Part shown: positions 61,444-64,000 of the stretch, in pieces
Numbering within the stretch: position 1 is the stretch's first letter
Layout: every line of letters begins with the position of its first letter
Origin: Spirochaetales bacterium
GTDB lineage: Bacteria > Spirochaetota > Spirochaetia > CADAEX01
DNA length: 64,000 nt
Direction: 5' to 3'
Assembly: GCA_024233785.1 (NCBI GenBank)
Contig: JACKPD010000012.1
Location: 1-64,000, forward strand
The notes under the pieces: generated by a model
Database searches by the model: none
Seen by the model: the letters and a program-made list of their open reading frames with translations, nothing else
Told to the model about the DNA's origin: nothing
Translations under genes and position numbers: made by a program

Positions 61444-63233
61444 ACAACCAATTGCTTAAAGTCGGACTAGGTTCATGCGGAATAGCTGCCGGCGCCCAGG
61501 ATGTCTACAATTATCTTTCGTCAGATATTGATAAGAACAATTACCCCGGACTGGACCTCGGAAAAACTTCATGTATAGGACTCTGTTTTGCCGAGCCTAT
61601 TGTGGAATTTCATGAAGGGGACAAAAGAATTGTCTACGGCAATGTTGATATCAAACTGGCGGAAAAAATTCTGAAAGGTATTTCTACCGGAGTGCTTCCT
61701 GAAGAAAACAGAATTCTTGAGGAAAAAGGAGAGGGCAAACGGGTTGCTGCTGATGATAATATTGTAAAATATACAGGCCGCCAGGTCAAACTTGCCCTTA
61801 AAAACTGCGGAATTATTGATCCTGAAAGCATTGAAGAATATACAGCAAGGGGCGGATACAAGGCTCTTGAAAAGGCTGTAAATTCCATGCAGATGCAGGA
61901 AATTATTGATGTTATGAAAGAATCAGGTCTTAAGGGAAGAGGCGGCGCCGGATTCCTGACCGGACAGAAATGGGAATTCCTCCTCAGGGCAAAGGGAGAT
62001 AAAAAATACCTTGTCTGCAACGCGGACGAAGGAGACCCCGGTGCTTTTATGGACAGGGCCATCCTTGAGGGAGACCCCCATGTGGTTATCGAAGGGATGA
62101 TAATCGCGGCAAAAGCAACAGGCGCCTACAAAGGGTATATTTACTGCAGGGCGGAATACCCGCTTGCTGTAAAAAGGCTCCACAAGGCAATTGCCGACGC
62201 CAAGGAAAAAAACTTTTTAGGTGAAAAAATATTAGGATCAGATTTTTCTTTTGACATAATAGTCAAGGAAGGGGCGGGAGCGTTTGTCTGCGGAGAGGAA
62301 ACAGCGCTGATTATGTCAATACAGGGCGGACGGGGAATGCCTAACTTAAGGCCGCCGTTCCCCGCGGAATCAGGCATCCATCAGTCTCCTACAAATATCA
62401 ATAACGTGGAAACATACGCGAATGTTCCGGGGATAATACTTAACGGGCCGGAATCTTTCAACAAATATAAATCAGGCAACAGCACGGGAACAAAGGTTTT
62501 TGCCCTTGCCGGAAAGGTTAAAAGGGTTGGACTTGTAGAAGTGCCGATGGGGCTTACTATCCGCGAGGTAGTCGAGGAAATTGGAGGAGGCTCATCAACC
62601 GGACTTCCCCTTAAAGCTGTGCAGATGGGAGGCCCTGCCGGGGGGTGTATACCTGAATCAATGTTTGATACTCCAATCAATTATGATTCAATCAACGCAA
62701 CCGGGGCAATAATGGGTTCAGGCGGACTTATTGTTATGGACGCAAGTTCATGTATGGTAGATGTAGCGAGGTATTTCCTCCAGTTTACTCAGAATGAATC
62801 ATGCGGAAAATGTACTTTCTGCAGAATAGGAACAAAAAGGATGCTTGAAATCCTTGAGCGCATTACTACCGGCAGCGGCACTATCAAAGATATCGATATG
62901 CTTGAAGAACTCGCAAATCACGTGAGAAAAACATCGCTGTGCGGACTCGGCCAGCTTGCGCCGAATCCGGTCCTTACAACGCTTAAATATTTCAGGGATG
63001 AATATCTTGCCCATGTAAATGATAAGAAATGCCCGGCAGGGGTCTGCAGGTCTCTCATTGAGATTAAAATCGACCCTGACAAGTGCACAGGGTGTACGTT
63101 GTGCGCAAGAGTGTGTCCCGTGAACGCCATAGCCGGCGAGAGAAAAATGACACATGTTATAGACAGCGGTATATGTACCAGGTGCGGTATGTGTATTCAG
63201 AAATGCAAATTTGACGCAATATACAGGATTTAA
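61440..63233 (+). CDS. nuoF: NuoF/HydB-type flavin and Fe-S subunit with two C-terminal 4Fe-4S clusters
   Basis: The 597-residue protein has an N-terminal thioredoxin-like part (Cys13, Cys45 and Cys49), the NADH/FMN site KGRGGAGFLTGQKWEF, CGEETALI, the N3-type 4Fe-4S site ESCGKCTFCRIGTK and a C-terminal 2x4Fe-4S ferredoxin domain (CTGCTLCARVCP and CTRCGMCIQKC). This extended form is found in HydB/HndC of NADP- or NAD-linked hydrogenases and bifurcating complexes rather than in complex I. The TTG start at 61440 overlaps the nuoE stop and follows GGAGGG. No hydrogenase catalytic subunit is in the window. Confidence 0.94.
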   Translation: MNNQLLKVGLGSCGIAAGAQDVYNYLSSDIDKNNYPGLDLGKTSCIGLCFAEPIVEFHEGDKRIVYGNVDIKLAEKILKGISTGVLPEENRILEEKGEGKRVAADDNIVKYTGRQVKLALKNCGIIDPESIEEYTARGGYKALEKAVNSMQMQEIIDVMKESGLKGRGGAGFLTGQKWEFLLRAKGDKKYLVCNADEGDPGAFMDRAILEGDPHVVIEGMIIAAKATGAYKGYIYCRAEYPLAVKRLHKAIADAKEKNFLGEKILGSDFSFDIIVKEGAGAFVCGEETALIMSIQGGRGMPNLRPPFPAESGIHQSPTNINNVETYANVPGIILNGPESFNKYKSGNSTGTKVFALAGKVKRVGLVEVPMGLTIREVVEEIGGGSSTGLPLKAVQMGGPAGGCIPESMFDTPINYDSINATGAIMGSGGLIVMDASSCMVDVARYFLQFTQNESCGKCTFCRIGTKRMLEILERITTGSGTIKDIDMLEELANHVRKTSLCGLGQLAPNPVLTTLKYFRDEYLAHVNDKKCPAGVCRSLIEIKIDPDKCTGCTLCARVCPVNAIAGERKMTHVIDSGICTRCGMCIQKCKFDAIYRI

Positions 63234-63242
63234 GGGAAAAAC

Positions 63243-64000
63243 ATGAGTGATGTACTTGTTAAAATAAACGGGGCTGATGTATCGGTTCCTGAAGGTTCTA
63301 CAATACTGGAAGCCGCCGTAAAGGCCGGCTATGACATACCGACTCTTTGTAACGCTGAGGGGCTAAAGCCTTTCACAAGCTGCTTTGTCTGCGCTGTAAA
63401 GGTTGAGGGCGGCAGGGGAAACCTTGTTCCCTCCTGCGCCACAAAGGTAAGGCCGGGCATGAGCGTTACTGTTGAATCTGAAGAAGTTGATTCAGCTAGA
63501 AAGATGTGTATAACGCTGCTTGTGTCAGACCACTGCGGCGACTGCCTTCCTCCCTGCCAGAGCGAATGTCCCGCCTCAATCGATATAAAAGGATTTCTTG
63601 AGGCAATCGCGGACAGAAAACCCGAAAAGGCGGCGGAAATAATAAGAGACAAGGCGCCGATTCCAGGGACTCTCGGACGTATCTGCCCGAGGCCGTGCGA
63701 AGATCAGTGCAGAAGAACAAGGGTTGAAAAACCGATTGCAATCTGCAACATGAAACGCTTTGCATCAGATATGGAAATAGAGAAATACGGCGAAATAAGA
63801 CTGCCTTCGCCAGCACCGGCCACGGGAAAAAAAGTTGCGATTATCGGGGCCGGCCCCGCGGGTATGACCGCGGCGTATTATCTGAGGCAGGCAGGGCATA
63901 ACGTAACTGTCTTTGAGAAAAACAGCAAATCAGGCGGTATGCTGAGGTACGGGATTCCTTTTTACAGACTGCCGGACAAGACCCTTGCTCTTGAAATGGG
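63243..64000 (+). CDS. 2Fe-2S/FeS-containing NAD(P)-linked oxidoreductase, GltD-like (N-terminal part)
   Basis: The first 252 codons are present before the window ends. Residues 1-75 form a plant-type 2Fe-2S ferredoxin domain (LCNAEGL, CFVC and PSCA supply the cysteines). Next come cysteine-rich GltD-type segments (SDHCGDCLPPCQSECPASIDIKGFL and GRICPRPCEDQC), then an FAD motif VAIIGAGPAGMTAAYYLR. This layout is that of GltD/NfnB-like or formate-dehydrogenase-beta-like subunits next to NuoEF, transferring electrons between NAD(P)H and ferredoxin. Activity cannot be specified from the fragment. Confidence 0.9.
   Translation, partial: MSDVLVKINGADVSVPEGSTILEAAVKAGYDIPTLCNAEGLKPFTSCFVCAVKVEGGRGNLVPSCATKVRPGMSVTVESEEVDSARKMCITLLVSDHCGDCLPPCQSECPASIDIKGFLEAIADRKPEKAAEIIRDKAPIPGTLGRICPRPCEDQCRRTRVEKPIAICNMKRFASDMEIEKYGEIRLPSPAPATGKKVAIIGAGPAGMTAAYYLRQAGHNVTVFEKNSKSGGMLRYGIPFYRLPDKTLALEM

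Noticed and set aside
1..64000. CRISPR array, insertion sequence, phage, tRNA or rRNA.
   Set aside because: I looked through the intergenic regions and found no repeats-spacer pattern, transposase, integrase or cloverleaf-like sequence.

Overview
This 64 kb window looks like part of the chromosome of an anaerobic, saccharolytic spirochaete. Five transport binding proteins begin with a signal peptide followed by a GGKKEA-like mature N-terminus (variants GGKKEV, AGGKEE) and no lipobox cysteine, a style typical of Treponema/Spirochaeta relatives. The moderate AT bias, a beta-barrel-like protein, a HydB/NuoF-type NADH module and two tripartite or Liv-type carboxylate uptake systems fit. This taxonomic call is an inference. 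No rRNA, tRNA, CRISPR array, insertion sequence or phage gene was seen.

Layout. (1) 1-9986: a truncated Gfo/Idh dehydrogenase and an inosose-isomerase-like TIM barrel, a divergent ROK regulator, a LacI regulator, then an ABC importer with a strong promoter and a palindromic operator, an HD hydrolase, a glycerophosphodiesterase and a PfkB kinase related to Thermotoga TM0415. Together these suggest scavenging of inositol phosphate or glycerophosphoinositol. (2) 10255-13880: an envelope operon of ECF sigma factor, anti-sigma factor carrying an external glycogen-binding-like domain, two secreted unknowns and a beta-barrel-like protein. (3) 13909-17506: SemiSWEET, TIM-barrel isomerase, PhnP-like hydrolase, flavoprotein. 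(4) 17641-20972: three consecutive genes (threonine aldolase, ROK regulator, sugar-binding protein) broken by about nine single-base frameshifts. (5) 20017-30837: ribose-type ABC importer, IolG, a hydroxypyruvate-isomerase-like protein, then a separately promoted operon with IolN, IolO and IolM homologues, i.e. the Thermotoga-type oxidative inositol route to tagaturonate, with a UxuR-like GntR regulator at its end. (6) 31877-34477: MFS carrier, alpha/beta hydrolase and cupin. (7) 34638-43237: zinc dehydrogenase, TIM barrel, TctCBA carboxylate transporter, C_GCAxxG protein, NADH oxidase-rhodanese, LrgAB; then a GNAT at 43391. (8) 44122-60838: two Liv-type binding proteins, LivGFMH, four zinc dehydrogenases, cupin, GntR regulator, Tm-1-like protein, DapA-like lyase, creatininase-family hydrolase, SDR and 2-hydroxyacid dehydrogenase. 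(9) 60898-64000: NuoE, NuoF/HydB and a truncated GltD-like flavoprotein with an N-terminal 2Fe-2S domain.

Regions 7 and 8 appear to be one regulon. Four promoters (before 34638, 44122, 49371 and 54014) each carry the inverted repeat YTGT-NNN-ACAR immediately downstream of the -10 region, and the last precedes the FadR-type GntR gene itself. The regulon combines at least two importers, five zinc dehydrogenases, a creatininase-type hydrolase and a DapA-type lyase. I cannot match this set to a described pathway; by analogy with IolM/IolN it may oxidise a cyclic polyol or related hydroxy-compound, open it hydrolytically and split the product by aldol cleavage. This is the strongest candidate for an undescribed system here.
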